Translations under genes and position numbers: made by a program
Notes under the pieces: generated by a model
The model's database searches: none
What the model saw: the letters and a program-made list of their open reading frames with translations, nothing else
What the model was told of the DNA's origin: nothing
Part shown: in pieces, positions 1-8,862 of the stretch
How the letters are laid out: every line of letters begins with the position of its first letter
Numbering within the stretch: position 1 is the first letter of the stretch
Assembly (NCBI GenBank): GCA_905373085.1
Contig: CAJPRR010000025.1
Location: forward strand, 1 to 20,831
Length of the DNA stretch: 20,831 bases
Direction: 5' to 3'
Origin: an uncultured Selenomonas sp.
GTDB taxonomy: Bacteria; Bacillota; Negativicutes; Selenomonadales; Selenomonadaceae

Positions 1-1397
1 TTCATGATGCCGTTGCCCTTCGTATTCGTCAAAAGTTCCGAGCGGAAGCCGATGAGGCCGCGTGCGGGAATGACGAACTCCATGCGCATGTAGCCTGAAA
101 CCTCCGCCATATTGGAAAGCTCCGCCTTGCGCGTGCCCAGAGATTCCATGACCGCACCCATATACTCCTGAGGAACCTCGACCGTCAAATTTTCCATCGG
201 CTCGCATTTCTGCCCGTTGATCGTCTTGTAAACGACCTCGGGCTTGCCGACCTGAAGTTCATAGCCTTCACGACGCATCGTCTCGATAAGGATGGAAAGG
301 TGCAGTTCGCCGCGTCCCGATACCTTGAAGACGTCGGCGGAATCCGTCTCCTCGACGCGCAGGCTGACATTCGTCTCCACTTCTTTGAAGAGACGGTCGC
401 GCAGATGGCGCGAGGTCACGAACTGCCCTTCCCTGCCCGCAAAGGGACTCGTATTGACGCCGAAGGTCATGGAGAGCGTCGGCTCGTCGATGTTGATCGT
501 CGGCAGGGCTTCGGGATTCTCCGCATCCGCCACCGTATAGCCGATGCTGACATCACCGAGACCCGTCAGCGCAACGATGTCGCCCATCTGCGCCTCGGGC
601 ACCTCGACGCGCTTCAGTCCCTCATAGACGAAAATCTTGCCGATACGCGCCTTCGATTCATGATCGCCGCTCAGAAGGGCGACGCTCTGGTTCGCTTTCA
701 CGCTGCCGCGGATGATCCTGCCGACGGCGACCTTGCCGACATACTCATCGGCTTCGAGCGTCGTGACCATCATCTGCAGCGCACCGTCCGCGTCGCCCGA
801 GGGCGCAGGGATGTCCTTGATGATGGTTTCCAGCAGGGGAACGAGGTTGTCGCTCTCGTCTTCCATGTTGTACTTCGCAATGCCTTCGCGCGCCGTTGCG
901 TAGATGCACGGGAAATCCAACTGCTCGTCGTCAGCGTCAAGCTCCATGAAGAGTTCGAGCACTTCATCATAAACATCGTCGACACGCTGATCGGGGCGGT
1001 CGATCTTGTTGATGACGACGATGGGCTTGAGCTTCTGCTCAAGCGCCTTCCTCAAGACGTACTTCGTCTGAGGCATCGGACCCTCGAAGGCGTCGACGAG
1101 CAGCAGCACGCCGTCCACCATGTTGAGCACGCGCTGCACCTCGCCGCCGAAATCCGCATGACCCGGCGTATCGACGATGTTGATCTTCACGCCGTTGTAG
1201 AGGATGGATGTATTTTTGGAAAGAATCGTAATACCGCGCTCGCGCTCCAAATCCCCGGAATCCATAACGCGCTCCGCCACCTGCTCGTTCGAGCGGAAAA
1301 TATGGCTCTGCCGCAGCATGGCGTCCACCAGCGTCGTCTTTCCATGATCGACGTGGGCGATGATCGCGATATTCCTCAACTTTTCATTCACACTCAT
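1..1397 (-). CDS. typA: Ribosome-associated GTPase TypA/BipA (3' end cut by window edge)
   Basis: Translation GTPase of the EF-G/LepA superfamily that binds the 70S ribosome and acts in ribosome assembly and stress adaptation. About 465 codons are present; the family is usually about 605-615 residues, so the C-terminal domain lies outside the window. Visible motifs: G1 AHVDHGKTT (residues 14-22), RERGIT switch I (52-57), DTPGH G3 (76-80), NKID G4 (130-133), then the domain II beta-barrel and EF-G-like domain III/V region. The start ATG at 1397 fits the conserved beginning MSVNEKLRNIAIIAHVDHGK. An AGGAGG lies 13 nt upstream (1411-1416), a rather long spacing, but no better start exists. It is preceded by its own consensus-like promoter, so it is separate from ftsY. 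Identification is firm. Confidence 0.97.
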   Translation of the reverse strand, partial: MSVNEKLRNIAIIAHVDHGKTTLVDAMLRQSHIFRSNEQVAERVMDSGDLERERGITILSKNTSILYNGVKINIVDTPGHADFGGEVQRVLNMVDGVLLLVDAFEGPMPQTKYVLRKALEQKLKPIVVINKIDRPDQRVDDVYDEVLELFMELDADDEQLDFPCIYATAREGIAKYNMEDESDNLVPLLETIIKDIPAPSGDADGALQMMVTTLEADEYVGKVAVGRIIRGSVKANQSVALLSGDHESKARIGKIFVYEGLKRVEVPEAQMGDIVALTGLGDVSIGYTVADAENPEALPTINIDEPTLSMTFGVNTSPFAGREGQFVTSRHLRDRLFKEVETNVSLRVEETDSADVFKVSGRGELHLSILIETMRREGYELQVGKPEVVYKTINGQKCEPMENLTVEVPQEYMGAVMESLGTRKAELSNMAEVSGYMRMEFVIPARGLIGFRSELLTNTKGNGIM

Positions 1398-1442
1398 TTT
1401 CGTCCGATGTCCTCCTAAATGTATCTTGCCTATAGCAGTACA

Positions 1443-1471
1443 ATTCTATTATAGTTGTCCTGCAATGTCAA
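1443..1471 (-). promoter_or_regulatory. Sigma-70 promoter of typA
   Basis: On the minus strand a perfect TTGACA -35 (1466-1471) lies 17 nt from a TAGAAT -10 (1443-1448), giving a start near 1436 and a leader of about 40 nt with the AGGAGG. An overlapping TATAAT exists but only 12 nt from the -35. The gap from ftsY to this promoter shows only a weak short stem (TTTGC/GCAAA) and no convincing terminator. Confidence 0.75.
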
Positions 1472-1519
1472 ATCATTTTCCATAGCGAAAATACGTTTGC
1501 CTGCTCGTCTTGCAAAAAT

Positions 1520-2443
1520 TCATTGCGCCTCCAACCCAAAGAGGGCGCGCGCGAAATCCTTGGCGATGAACGGACGCAGATCGTCGACGCCCTCGCCTAC
1601 GCCGACCCATTTCACGGGCAGGGACAGCTCCGACTTCAAACCGATGATAACGCCGCCCTTCGCCGTGCCGTCGAGCTTCGTCAGAACGATGCCCGTGATC
1701 GCCGCCGCTTTTTGGAAGAGATCTGCCTGACTGATTGCATTCTGTCCTGTCGTCGCGTCGAGAACGAGCAGCGTTTCATGCGGCGCCTCGGCAATCTCGC
1801 GCCGGATCACGCGATGGATCTTCTTCAGCTCTTCCATGAGATTCGACTTCGTATGCAGCCGCCCCGCCGTATCAATGATCAAGATGTCGACTCCTCGCGC
1901 CCTCGCCGCCTTGACCGCATCGAAGGCGACGGCAGCGGGATCGGATCCTTCCTCGTGGCGAATGACGGGAACCCCCGTGCGGTCGCCCCAGATCTGCAGC
2001 TGGTCGATGGCGGCGGCACGGAAGGTGTCGGCAGCTGCGAGCATGACGGATTTTCCCTGCTCCTTGTAATAGGCGGCGAGCTTGCCGATCGTCGTCGTCT
2101 TGCCGACGCCGTTGACGCCGATGACGAGGAGAACCGTCGGCCCCGCCGCAGCGATGCGCGTTTCGTCCGAACCTGTCGAGAGGATTTCGGAAATCTTCTC
2201 AGCGAGGAAGGGCTTCAAATCTTCCGGCGTATTGATGTCTTTCTTCTTGATGCCCTTTCGCACGTCCGCCATGAGCCTTTCCGTCGTCTTTACGCCGACG
2301 TCGGACATGATCAAAGTTTCCTCCAGCTCATCGAGAAGATCGTCGTCGATATCAGCGTAGCCGATGATGAGCTTTTCAATCTTGTTCGTAAAGGTCTCTC
2401 GCGTCTTGGCCAGTCCCTTTTTCAATCGGTCAAAAAATCCCAT
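1520..2443 (-). CDS. ftsY: Signal recognition particle receptor FtsY
   Basis: SRP-receptor GTPase that pairs with Ffh at the membrane and delivers ribosome-nascent chains to SecYEG. With the start at 2443 it has 307 residues: a short basic amphipathic N-terminus (MGFFDRLKKGLAKTRE), the N-domain helical bundle, then the G domain with GVNGVGKTT (109-117), DTAGR (191-195) and TKLD (255-258). The long acidic A domain of the E. coli protein is absent, as is usual in Firmicutes. ATG 2443 is preferred over ATG 2455 because the GGGAGG ribosome site begins inside the longer reading frame, 4 nt before 2443. It lies 27 nt after smc on the same strand, a common Firmicute pairing that implies co-transcription. 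Confidence 0.97.
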   Translation of the reverse strand: MGFFDRLKKGLAKTRETFTNKIEKLIIGYADIDDDLLDELEETLIMSDVGVKTTERLMADVRKGIKKKDINTPEDLKPFLAEKISEILSTGSDETRIAAAGPTVLLVIGVNGVGKTTTIGKLAAYYKEQGKSVMLAAADTFRAAAIDQLQIWGDRTGVPVIRHEEGSDPAAVAFDAVKAARARGVDILIIDTAGRLHTKSNLMEELKKIHRVIRREIAEAPHETLLVLDATTGQNAISQADLFQKAAAITGIVLTKLDGTAKGGVIIGLKSELSLPVKWVGVGEGVDDLRPFIAKDFARALFGLEAQ

Positions 2444-2470
2444 AGTACCTCCCATTTATCAGCGTGCCCC

Positions 2471-5400
2471 TCAAATCGCTTCGTCGAGTCGCACGGAAAG
2501 AACGCGCGACACGCCCGCGTCCTCGATGGTGATGCCGTACATGAAGTCGGACGCTTCCATCGTCCCCTTGCGGTGCGTGACGACGATGAACTGCGTATTC
2601 TCGGCAAATTCGCCGAGGAACTTGCCGAAGCGAGCAACATTCGCCTCATCGAGCGGCGCGTCGATCTCATCGAGCACGGAAAAAGGCGCGGGGCGGTAGC
2701 GCAAAAAGGAAAAGAGCAGAGCGATGACCGTCAGGGCACGCTCACCGCCCGAGAGCACGGAAAGATTCTGCCGCTTCTTCGCCGGCAGCTGCACCTCGAT
2801 TTCCACGCCCGCATGGAGAACGTCCTTTTCGTCGGTCAGAAAAAGCTCCGCTTTGCCGCCGCCGAAGAGTCTCACGAAGATGTCAGAGAAATAGCCGCGA
2901 ATCTCCCCGAACGCTTCCTTGAATCGGCGCGTCATCGTCACGTCCATCTCATGAATCATCGCCATGAGATTCTCGCGTGCGGCTTCGAGATCCGCCGCCT
3001 GCTTTCCCATGAATTCATGGCGCTCCAAAAGCTCTTCATGCTCGCGGATGGCGTTTGGGTTGACGGGGCCGAGTTCTTCGAGAGCACGGGAGATGTCCTG
3101 CATCTTCTTCTTGAGTTCCGCGCCCCTCAGATCGAGCGCCTCTTCCGCTGCTGTCTCCCATGTATGCCCATATTGCTCCAAAAGTTCCGCCTGCGCCTGT
3201 TCGAGCTTCACATTCACCTCGGCGGCGGCAATTTCCATTTGATGCAGCTTGTTTTGCATCTCTGAGAGCCGCTGTCCTGCTGCCCTCGCCGCCTTGTCAT
3301 TCTCTTGGCTTTCCGCATGACGTTCCAGCTTTTCCTGATACTGCCTATCGTAGGCGGCTTTTCCCTCGGCATGCTTTTCCTGCCAAGCGGCAACCCGCGC
3401 GGCGATTTCCTCGCGCTTCGTGCCGCCCTTGCCCAGCTCTTCATCCAGCGCGGCTTCTTCCCTGCGCGTTTCTTCCGCCCGCTCCTTCGCTCGTGCCTCT
3501 TCCCTCTCCTTCAAGAGCGCCTGCTCGCGCGCACGGATCTTCTCCTGCTCAAGGACGGCACGCTTCAGCTCCCTCTCGTTGATATATTTGCCGAGGTCGT
3601 CAGCATCCTGCTCAAGGTCGTCAAGTTCTTCCTCGCTCGCCCTTGCCTCGCGCTCCATCTTCTCGTACAGACGGCGCGCTGCCTTCGCCTGCTGCACGGC
3701 GTCGTTCTTCTTCGTCTGCGCCTTGGCGAAGGTCAGATCGGCCTCTTCGGCAAGCTTCTTGAGCGTCCCTCGCGCCTCTTCCTTCTCTCTTCGCGCCTCG
3801 GCGATGCGTTCATCCTTGACGCGCAATTCTGCTGCAAGCACCTCTTTGCGCTGCAAGGCACGGGCAATGCCTTCCAGCTCTTCGGCGATTTCCCTCGCCG
3901 CCTTCTCGGCAAGCGTGCGCTCCTCAAGAAGCGCGGCAAGCTTCTCGCCTGCGTCCGCCACACTCTCTTCCAAGCGCTCGATCTCACCGCCGCGATTGAG
4001 GAAGCTCGTCTCCTGCCCCTGTCTGCCGCCGCCCGAAAGAGAGCCGCCGGGGTTCAGCAATTCGCCGTCAAGCGTCACGATGCGCAGTCGCCAGCCCATC
4101 TTTTTTTCGATGGCGAGGCCGTGATCGAGCGTATCGACGACGAGCGTGCGAGCCAGCAGGAAGTCCACAACCTTCCGGTACTTCGCATCCGCGCCGGCCA
4201 GCTCATTGGCGAAGCCGATGGCGCCCGCTTCCCTCTTCGCTGCCTCATCCTGCGAGCGGCGCACGACGAGCGTCGAAAGCGGCAAAAACGTCACGCGCCC
4301 CAAGCGCGTGCGCTTCAGAAATGCGATGGCGGCCTTCGCCGTATCCGTGTCTTCCGTCACGATATTCTGCAGGCTGCCGCCCAAGGCGACCTCGACGGCG
4401 CGAATGTACTCTCGCGGCACGGAAACAAGCTCGGCGACGGCGCCCGCCACGCCTTTCTGCCACGGCTCCTTCGCCTGCAGTACAGCCTTCGGCGCACGCG
4501 CGAAGCCCTCGTACGACGCCTGCATGTTGCGCAGGAACTTGAGCTTGTTCTCATCTGCATGCAGCTCTTCTTTCGTACGATTCTCCGCATGAAGCAGCGT
4601 GCGAAGCTTCTCGTCCAAATGCTCCTTCTCATGCGTCTTCTTCGTGCGTTCTTCTGCAAACGCCCTGCGCTCTTCTTCGAGCCGGCGTCGCTCTTCGCCG
4701 ATTGCCTTCGCCTCAGTCGCCAGAGCGTCAACTGCCACTGTCGCTCTTTCCAGCTCATCGGCACGTTCCGTGCCGCTCGTCGAATACCTTTCCAACTCAT
4801 GCTCAATGAGCCGAAGCTCGTTTTCCCGCGCGAGCATGTCGCGCTGCGCCGCATCCTTCTTGTTTGACAGCGTGCGATGCTTCTCCTTGACCTCGCGCAG
4901 CTTCTCGCCCAAAGCCTTGAGCGAACTGCGATCCTTCGCTATGGCGGCATCAAGCGCCTCATGCTTCTCGATAAGCTCCTTCTCGGCGGCAAAGAGCCGC
5001 TGCTTCTCAGCAGCAGCTTCTCCTGCAGCTCCCTCGAAATCTGCACGCTGCTGGAGAAGACGCGCCTTCAAGGCGTCATGCTGATGCGCGCGTTCCTCCA
5101 AGATGGCGATCTCGCTGTTTGCCTGCTCGATCTGCATCCTCAGCGCATTGTTCTTTTCCGCCTGCTCCTGCAGTCTTTCTTCCAGAAGGAGAATCGCTTG
5201 ACCCAGCTCCTCCTTCTTCACCTCCAGCAAGCGCACCTGCGTCTCGGCAGCCAGCGCCTCGCCGCGCACCGCCTCGCTCTTTCCCGCGCTGTCTGCACGC
5301 TCCTTCTTGAGCTGACCCTCGCGCTGGAAAAGCTCCGTCAGAGCGCAGCGTCTGTAGACCGCCTGCAGTTCATCGTGGCGGCGCGTCTTCGCCGCACTCT

Positions 5401-6016
5401 CGGCGAGCGGTTCGAGCTGCACTTCGATCTCCTGCATGATGTCGCTGACGCGCACGAGATTCCCCTGCATGTCCTCAAGCTTTCGCATCGACTCGCGCTT
5501 GCGGTTGCGGTACTTCGTGATGCCCGCCGTCTCCTCGAAATAAAGGCGGCGCTCTTCGGGCTTGCTGTTCAGAACCTCGTCGATGCGGTTCTGCCCGATG
5601 ACGCTCATGCCATCGCGCCCCAGCCCCGTATCGGCGAAAAGGTTGCCGATGTCCTTCAGGCGACAGCGCGACTTGTTGATGAAGAACTCGCTCTCGCCCG
5701 AGCGAAAGAGACGGCGCGTGACGACGACCTCGCGGTAATCGACGGGCATGTCTCCCTCGTTCTCAAAGAAGAGCGAGACTTCCGCGACGCCCATGGCGCG
5801 CCGCGTCGCGCTGCCCGTAAAGATGATGTCCTCGGCCTTCGAGCCGCGCAGAGCACGCACATTCTGCTCGCCGAGCACCCAGCGCACGGCGTCCGTGACG
5901 TTGCTCTTGCCACTGCCGTTCGGCCCGACAATCGCCGTGACGCCCGCATGGAACTCAATCTCGATTTTGTCGGCAAACGATTTGAAGCCGTAAGCTTCGA
6001 GACGTTTCAACTGCAA
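2471..6016 (-). CDS. smc: Chromosome partition protein SMC
   Basis: ATPase of the SMC-ScpAB condensin, which loads near ParB/parS and resolves sister chromosomes. It has 1181 residues, normal for the family. The N-terminal half-ATPase has Walker A GPNGSGKSN (31-39). Long coiled coils rich in E, K, A and R flank the hinge (about residues 500-650, with the glycine-rich NPGGSLSGGGR at its end). The C-terminal half has signature LSGGER (about 1088) and Walker B VLDEIDAPLD (about 1115). The start codon is TTG at 6016: it reads MQLKRLEAYGFKSFADKI, aligning with the usual SMC start, and has GGTG about 8 nt upstream. No ATG precedes it in a sensible position. It begins 34 nt after the LysR gene, and ftsY follows. 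Confidence 0.98.
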   Translation of the reverse strand: MQLKRLEAYGFKSFADKIEIEFHAGVTAIVGPNGSGKSNVTDAVRWVLGEQNVRALRGSKAEDIIFTGSATRRAMGVAEVSLFFENEGDMPVDYREVVVTRRLFRSGESEFFINKSRCRLKDIGNLFADTGLGRDGMSVIGQNRIDEVLNSKPEERRLYFEETAGITKYRNRKRESMRKLEDMQGNLVRVSDIMQEIEVQLEPLAESAAKTRRHDELQAVYRRCALTELFQREGQLKKERADSAGKSEAVRGEALAAETQVRLLEVKKEELGQAILLLEERLQEQAEKNNALRMQIEQANSEIAILEERAHQHDALKARLLQQRADFEGAAGEAAAEKQRLFAAEKELIEKHEALDAAIAKDRSSLKALGEKLREVKEKHRTLSNKKDAAQRDMLARENELRLIEHELERYSTSGTERADELERATVAVDALATEAKAIGEERRRLEEERRAFAEERTKKTHEKEHLDEKLRTLLHAENRTKEELHADENKLKFLRNMQASYEGFARAPKAVLQAKEPWQKGVAGAVAELVSVPREYIRAVEVALGGSLQNIVTEDTDTAKAAIAFLKRTRLGRVTFLPLSTLVVRRSQDEAAKREAGAIGFANELAGADAKYRKVVDFLLARTLVVDTLDHGLAIEKKMGWRLRIVTLDGELLNPGGSLSGGGRQGQETSFLNRGGEIERLEESVADAGEKLAALLEERTLAEKAAREIAEELEGIARALQRKEVLAAELRVKDERIAEARREKEEARGTLKKLAEEADLTFAKAQTKKNDAVQQAKAARRLYEKMEREARASEEELDDLEQDADDLGKYINERELKRAVLEQEKIRAREQALLKEREEARAKERAEETRREEAALDEELGKGGTKREEIAARVAAWQEKHAEGKAAYDRQYQEKLERHAESQENDKAARAAGQRLSEMQNKLHQMEIAAAEVNVKLEQAQAELLEQYGHTWETAAEEALDLRGAELKKKMQDISRALEELGPVNPNAIREHEELLERHEFMGKQAADLEAARENLMAMIHEMDVTMTRRFKEAFGEIRGYFSDIFVRLFGGGKAELFLTDEKDVLHAGVEIEVQLPAKKRQNLSVLSGGERALTVIALLFSFLRYRPAPFSVLDEIDAPLDEANVARFGKFLGEFAENTQFIVVTHRKGTMEASDFMYGITIEDAGVSRVLSVRLDEAI

Positions 6017-6050
6017 AACTTTTTCACCAGCCTATACTTCCCACATCGCC

Positions 6051-6956
6051 TCACTGGCGAAAACGCTCCTTGAACTCATCCGTCGTCGTATACTTCTCCA
6101 TGAAGGAAACGACCTTGCGCCCCGTCTCGCTCAAGCGTTTCTGCGGACTCCAGAAAAGATTGACCTGGATCTCCATATCGGGCACGAGGGGACGACGCGC
6201 AAAGATCGTCTCGCTGCGCGTCACGAAATTCGGCAGGATCGAGATGCCTAGGCTGTTCGCGACGAGCTGCTTGATCGTCTTGAGCTGCGTCGTGCAAAGC
6301 AGGATCTCGGGCGTAAAGCCGTTCTCCACGCAGTTTCGATAAACCGTATCGTATTGATACGTATTGGGCTGCTGCATGATGAACTTCTCGCGCCGAAGAT
6401 CGGCGACGGCCACATGCTCACGCGCCGTCAGCGGGTGCTCGAGCGGCAGGCACAGCTCCATCTTGTCCTTGAGCACAGCCATCTCATTGCGATGCGTCTT
6501 GACCGCGGGCGCAAGCACGACGCCGAAGTCGAGCAGCCCCTCCTCCACCTTCGCCCGGACCTCTACGGAGTCGACGTATTCGCAGACATCGAGGTTGATG
6601 TCGGGATGAGCTGCCGTAAACTTCGTGAAGAAGTCCGGAAAAAGATACGCTTCGAGCATCGGCGGCAGGCCGAAGTGAACCGTCCTCTTCGCATCGGGGC
6701 GGAAGCGCAGCATATCCTGTTCCGCCCGCTCGACCGCCTGCATGATCTCCTCCGCATGAAGCAGGAAGGCCTTGCCCTCCATCGTCAAGGACACGCGCTT
6801 CTGCCGACGGTCGACGAGTATCAGGCCGATCTCGGCCTCCAGCGATTTGATCGCCTTCGTGACAGACGGCTGGGAAACGTGGAGCGCCTCCGCCGTGCGC
6901 GTGAAGTTTTCCAGATGGGCGAGCGTACAAAAATATTCTAATTGTCGAATTTCCAA
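6051..6956 (-). CDS. LysR-family transcriptional regulator
   Basis: DNA-binding regulator of 301 residues. The N-terminal winged HTH (about residues 1-60) contains EIRQLEYF, FTRTAEALHVSQPSVTKAI and LEAEIG, all typical of LysR. The remainder is the periplasmic-binding-like effector domain. Start: TTG at 6956 preceded by GGAGGAGGG with about 7 nt spacing. The longer ATG at 6980 would place the ribosome site inside the protein and coincides with the predicted transcription start, so it is unlikely. The effector and targets cannot be told from sequence. It is divergent from nothing: both neighbours are on the same strand, and smc begins 34 nt downstream, so part of smc-ftsY transcription may come from its promoter. 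Confidence 0.92.
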   Translation of the reverse strand: MEIRQLEYFCTLAHLENFTRTAEALHVSQPSVTKAIKSLEAEIGLILVDRRQKRVSLTMEGKAFLLHAEEIMQAVERAEQDMLRFRPDAKRTVHFGLPPMLEAYLFPDFFTKFTAAHPDINLDVCEYVDSVEVRAKVEEGLLDFGVVLAPAVKTHRNEMAVLKDKMELCLPLEHPLTAREHVAVADLRREKFIMQQPNTYQYDTVYRNCVENGFTPEILLCTTQLKTIKQLVANSLGISILPNFVTRSETIFARRPLVPDMEIQVNLFWSPQKRLSETGRKVVSFMEKYTTTDEFKERFRQ

Positions 6957-6985
6957 GCTATTCCCTCCTCCAGTTCTCACCAGCT

Positions 6986-6994
6986 ATTATACCA
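6986..6994 (-). promoter_or_regulatory. Extended -10 promoter of the LysR gene
   Basis: The minus strand reads TGGTATAAT: a perfect TATAAT (6986-6991) with the TGN extension. No good -35 lies at 16-18 nt. A TTGTCA exists but about 32 nt upstream. The predicted start near 6979 leaves a leader of about 23 nt containing the ribosome site for TTG 6956. Confidence 0.6.
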
Positions 6995-7021
6995 TAACTG
7001 GGAGGAATCTTACAGAGGGAA

Positions 7022-7050
7022 TTTGACAAAACCGACAAATCGCCGTCAAA
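7022..7050. repeat. Inverted repeat TTTGAC-N17-GTCAAA upstream of the LysR gene
   Basis: Perfect 6-bp arms (7022-7027 and 7045-7050) between the end of the ABC ATPase gene and the LysR promoter. It could be a LysR autoregulatory site or a weak stem at the end of the transporter operon. There is no T-run on either strand, so a terminator is not supported. Confidence 0.35.
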
Positions 7051-7069
7051 ATCCTGACGCGGCATCTAT

Positions 7070-7852
7070 CTATCGCACGAGCGAAACGGGAGACAGCACC
7101 TGTGCTCCTTGACTGTTCGTGAAGATGTCAGCGTGCACGCCGAAGACTTCGGCAAGCATCGCGACGTTCAGCACATCGTGCGGCGTCCCCCGGCTGAAAA
7201 TGCGCTTGTCCTTGATGACGGCGATCTCATCCGCATACTGCAAAGCGTGGTTGATATCGTGCAGCACCATGATGACGGTCATCGCGTGCTCTCGATTGAG
7301 TCGCTTGATGATTTCCATGACCTCAAGCTGATGGGCGATGTCGAGGTACGTCGTCGGCTCATCGAGCAGCAGGTATTCGGGCTGACGGGCCAGCGCCATG
7401 GCGATCCATGCACGCTGACGCTCGCCGCCTGAAAGCGACATGACCTGACGGGTGCGCATCGCTTCCAGCCGCGTCTCGGCCAGCGCCTGTGCGACAGCCT
7501 CGCGATCCTCCTTCGAGCGGCCGATCGTGCGCCAGCTGCGGTACGGATAGCGGCCATAGTCGACGAGCGCCTCCACCGTGAGGTCGGGCGGAGCGGCAAG
7601 TCCCTGCGGCAGGATGGCGAGGCGCTTCGCCAACGATTTTCGAGGGATGGCATGGATGTCCGTGCCGTCCAGCAGCACCTCACCCTCATACTTGGGATTC
7701 AAGGCGGCAAGCACGCGCAGAAGCGTCGACTTTCCCGCGCCGTTCGGGCCGATGATCGCCGTGCGCTTTCCTGCCGGAAACTCGACGCTCAGATCATGGA
7801 GGATCGTTTTCCCTGCGAGCGCCACCGAAAGATGACGAACCGTCACAGACAT
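7070..7852 (-). CDS. FecE/BtuD-type ABC transporter ATP-binding protein
   Basis: Cytoplasmic ATPase of a type II importer for iron-siderophore, haem or cobalamin substrates; 260 residues. Walker A GPNGAGKST (35-43), Q-loop ILPQGL, signature LSGGERQR, Walker B YLLLDEPTTYLD and the switch His in MVLHDINHAL are all present, so it should be active. ATG 7852 is chosen because AGGAGGG lies 7 nt upstream. A TTG in frame one codon earlier (7855) is less likely. The stop of the permease gene overlaps this start (TGATG), so translation is coupled. It is the last gene of the cbiL-led operon. The substrate is inferred from context only. Confidence 0.95.
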   Translation of the reverse strand: MSVTVRHLSVALAGKTILHDLSVEFPAGKRTAIIGPNGAGKSTLLRVLAALNPKYEGEVLLDGTDIHAIPRKSLAKRLAILPQGLAAPPDLTVEALVDYGRYPYRSWRTIGRSKEDREAVAQALAETRLEAMRTRQVMSLSGGERQRAWIAMALARQPEYLLLDEPTTYLDIAHQLEVMEIIKRLNREHAMTVIMVLHDINHALQYADEIAVIKDKRIFSRGTPHDVLNVAMLAEVFGVHADIFTNSQGAQVLSPVSLVR

Positions 7853-8862
7853 CAAAGCTCCCTCCTCAACAGAAACAAGAAGAACGGCGCACCGAGGACA
7901 GCCATGAGGATGCCGACGGGCAGTTCGACGGGCGCGAAAGCGGTGCGTGCGAATGTATCGCTCAAAGTCACGACGGCCGCACCCAAGAACGCGGACGCAG
8001 GCAGCAGAAAGCGATAATCCGAGCCGACAAGAAGTCGCGCCGCATGGGGCACGATGAGCCCGACGAAGCCCAAGAGTCCGACGACGGCGACGGCGCTCGC
8101 CGCTAAAAGCGCCGCGATTGCCGTGAGCAAAAGGCGCGTGACCTCGACGCGAAGACCGAGACTTCGCGCGATCTCATCGCCCAGGAGCAGGATATTGAGC
8201 TTGCGCGAGAAGGCGAGGGCGAGCACGAGACCAAGAATCGTATACGGGAAGATCATGTCGACCTGCGGCCAGCTGCGTGCCGACAGACCGCCGACCATCC
8301 ACATCAGAGCGCCGTGCACGCGATCGCTGTAAAAGATCATCAGAGCGGAGATTCCCGCGCCAAGAAAAGCCGAGACGGCGACGCCCGCCAGAATGATGCG
8401 GATCGGACGTATGCCGTTCTTCCAGGCGAGCAGGTAGATGGCGACGGCAGCCGCCATCGCGCCGAGGAAGGCGGCAGGCGTCACGAGAGCCTCATAGCCG
8501 GGGAAGACGAGCATGACGAAGATGCCCGCAAGTCCCGCTCCCGATGAGATGCCAATGATGTGGGGATCGGCGAGAGGATTCTTCATGATTGCCTGCAAGA
8601 TAGCGCCCGAAAGCGAGAGATGGACGCCGACGAGCGCCGCCACAATCGTGCGCGGCAGACGGATGTTCATGAGGATCTGCGCATGCACTCCCTCGGCGCC
8701 CTCTGCGATCGTCTGCCATATTTCCGCTGCCGGGATTTCGACCGATCCCTTCACGATGCTCAAGACGAAGCCGACGCACGCCAAAGCGGCGAATACCGCC
8801 ACGAGGGATATTCGCCGCTTGAAGGAGCTGAAACTTGTTTTCGCAGCCTCCGCACTGCTCAT
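7852..8862 (-). CDS. FecCD-family ABC transporter permease
   Basis: Inner-membrane permease of 336 residues, the usual FecCD size. Hydrophobic helices run through the whole length, beginning with a transmembrane segment at about 20-40 (ISLVAVFAALACVGFVLSIV). Family-typical stretches include RLPRTIVAALVG, NPLADPHIIGISSGAGL and the late FVGLIVPHAARLLVG. ATG 8862 has GAGGTG 5 nt upstream and overlaps the stop of the binding-protein gene by 4 nt (ATGA). These FecCD motifs are shared by BtuC, FhuB and HmuU types, so the substrate is not fixed by this protein alone. Confidence 0.95.
   Translation of the reverse strand: MSSAEAAKTSFSSFKRRISLVAVFAALACVGFVLSIVKGSVEIPAAEIWQTIAEGAEGVHAQILMNIRLPRTIVAALVGVHLSLSGAILQAIMKNPLADPHIIGISSGAGLAGIFVMLVFPGYEALVTPAAFLGAMAAAVAIYLLAWKNGIRPIRIILAGVAVSAFLGAGISALMIFYSDRVHGALMWMVGGLSARSWPQVDMIFPYTILGLVLALAFSRKLNILLLGDEIARSLGLRVEVTRLLLTAIAALLAASAVAVVGLLGFVGLIVPHAARLLVGSDYRFLLPASAFLGAAVVTLSDTFARTAFAPVELPVGILMAVLGAPFFLFLLRREL

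Noticed and set aside
300..4867. Long plus-strand open frames opposite typA, ftsY and smc (300-1418, 1523-3265, 3305-4867)
   Set aside because: They mirror GC-rich minus-strand genes with clear family motifs and have no ribosome sites or recognisable domains.
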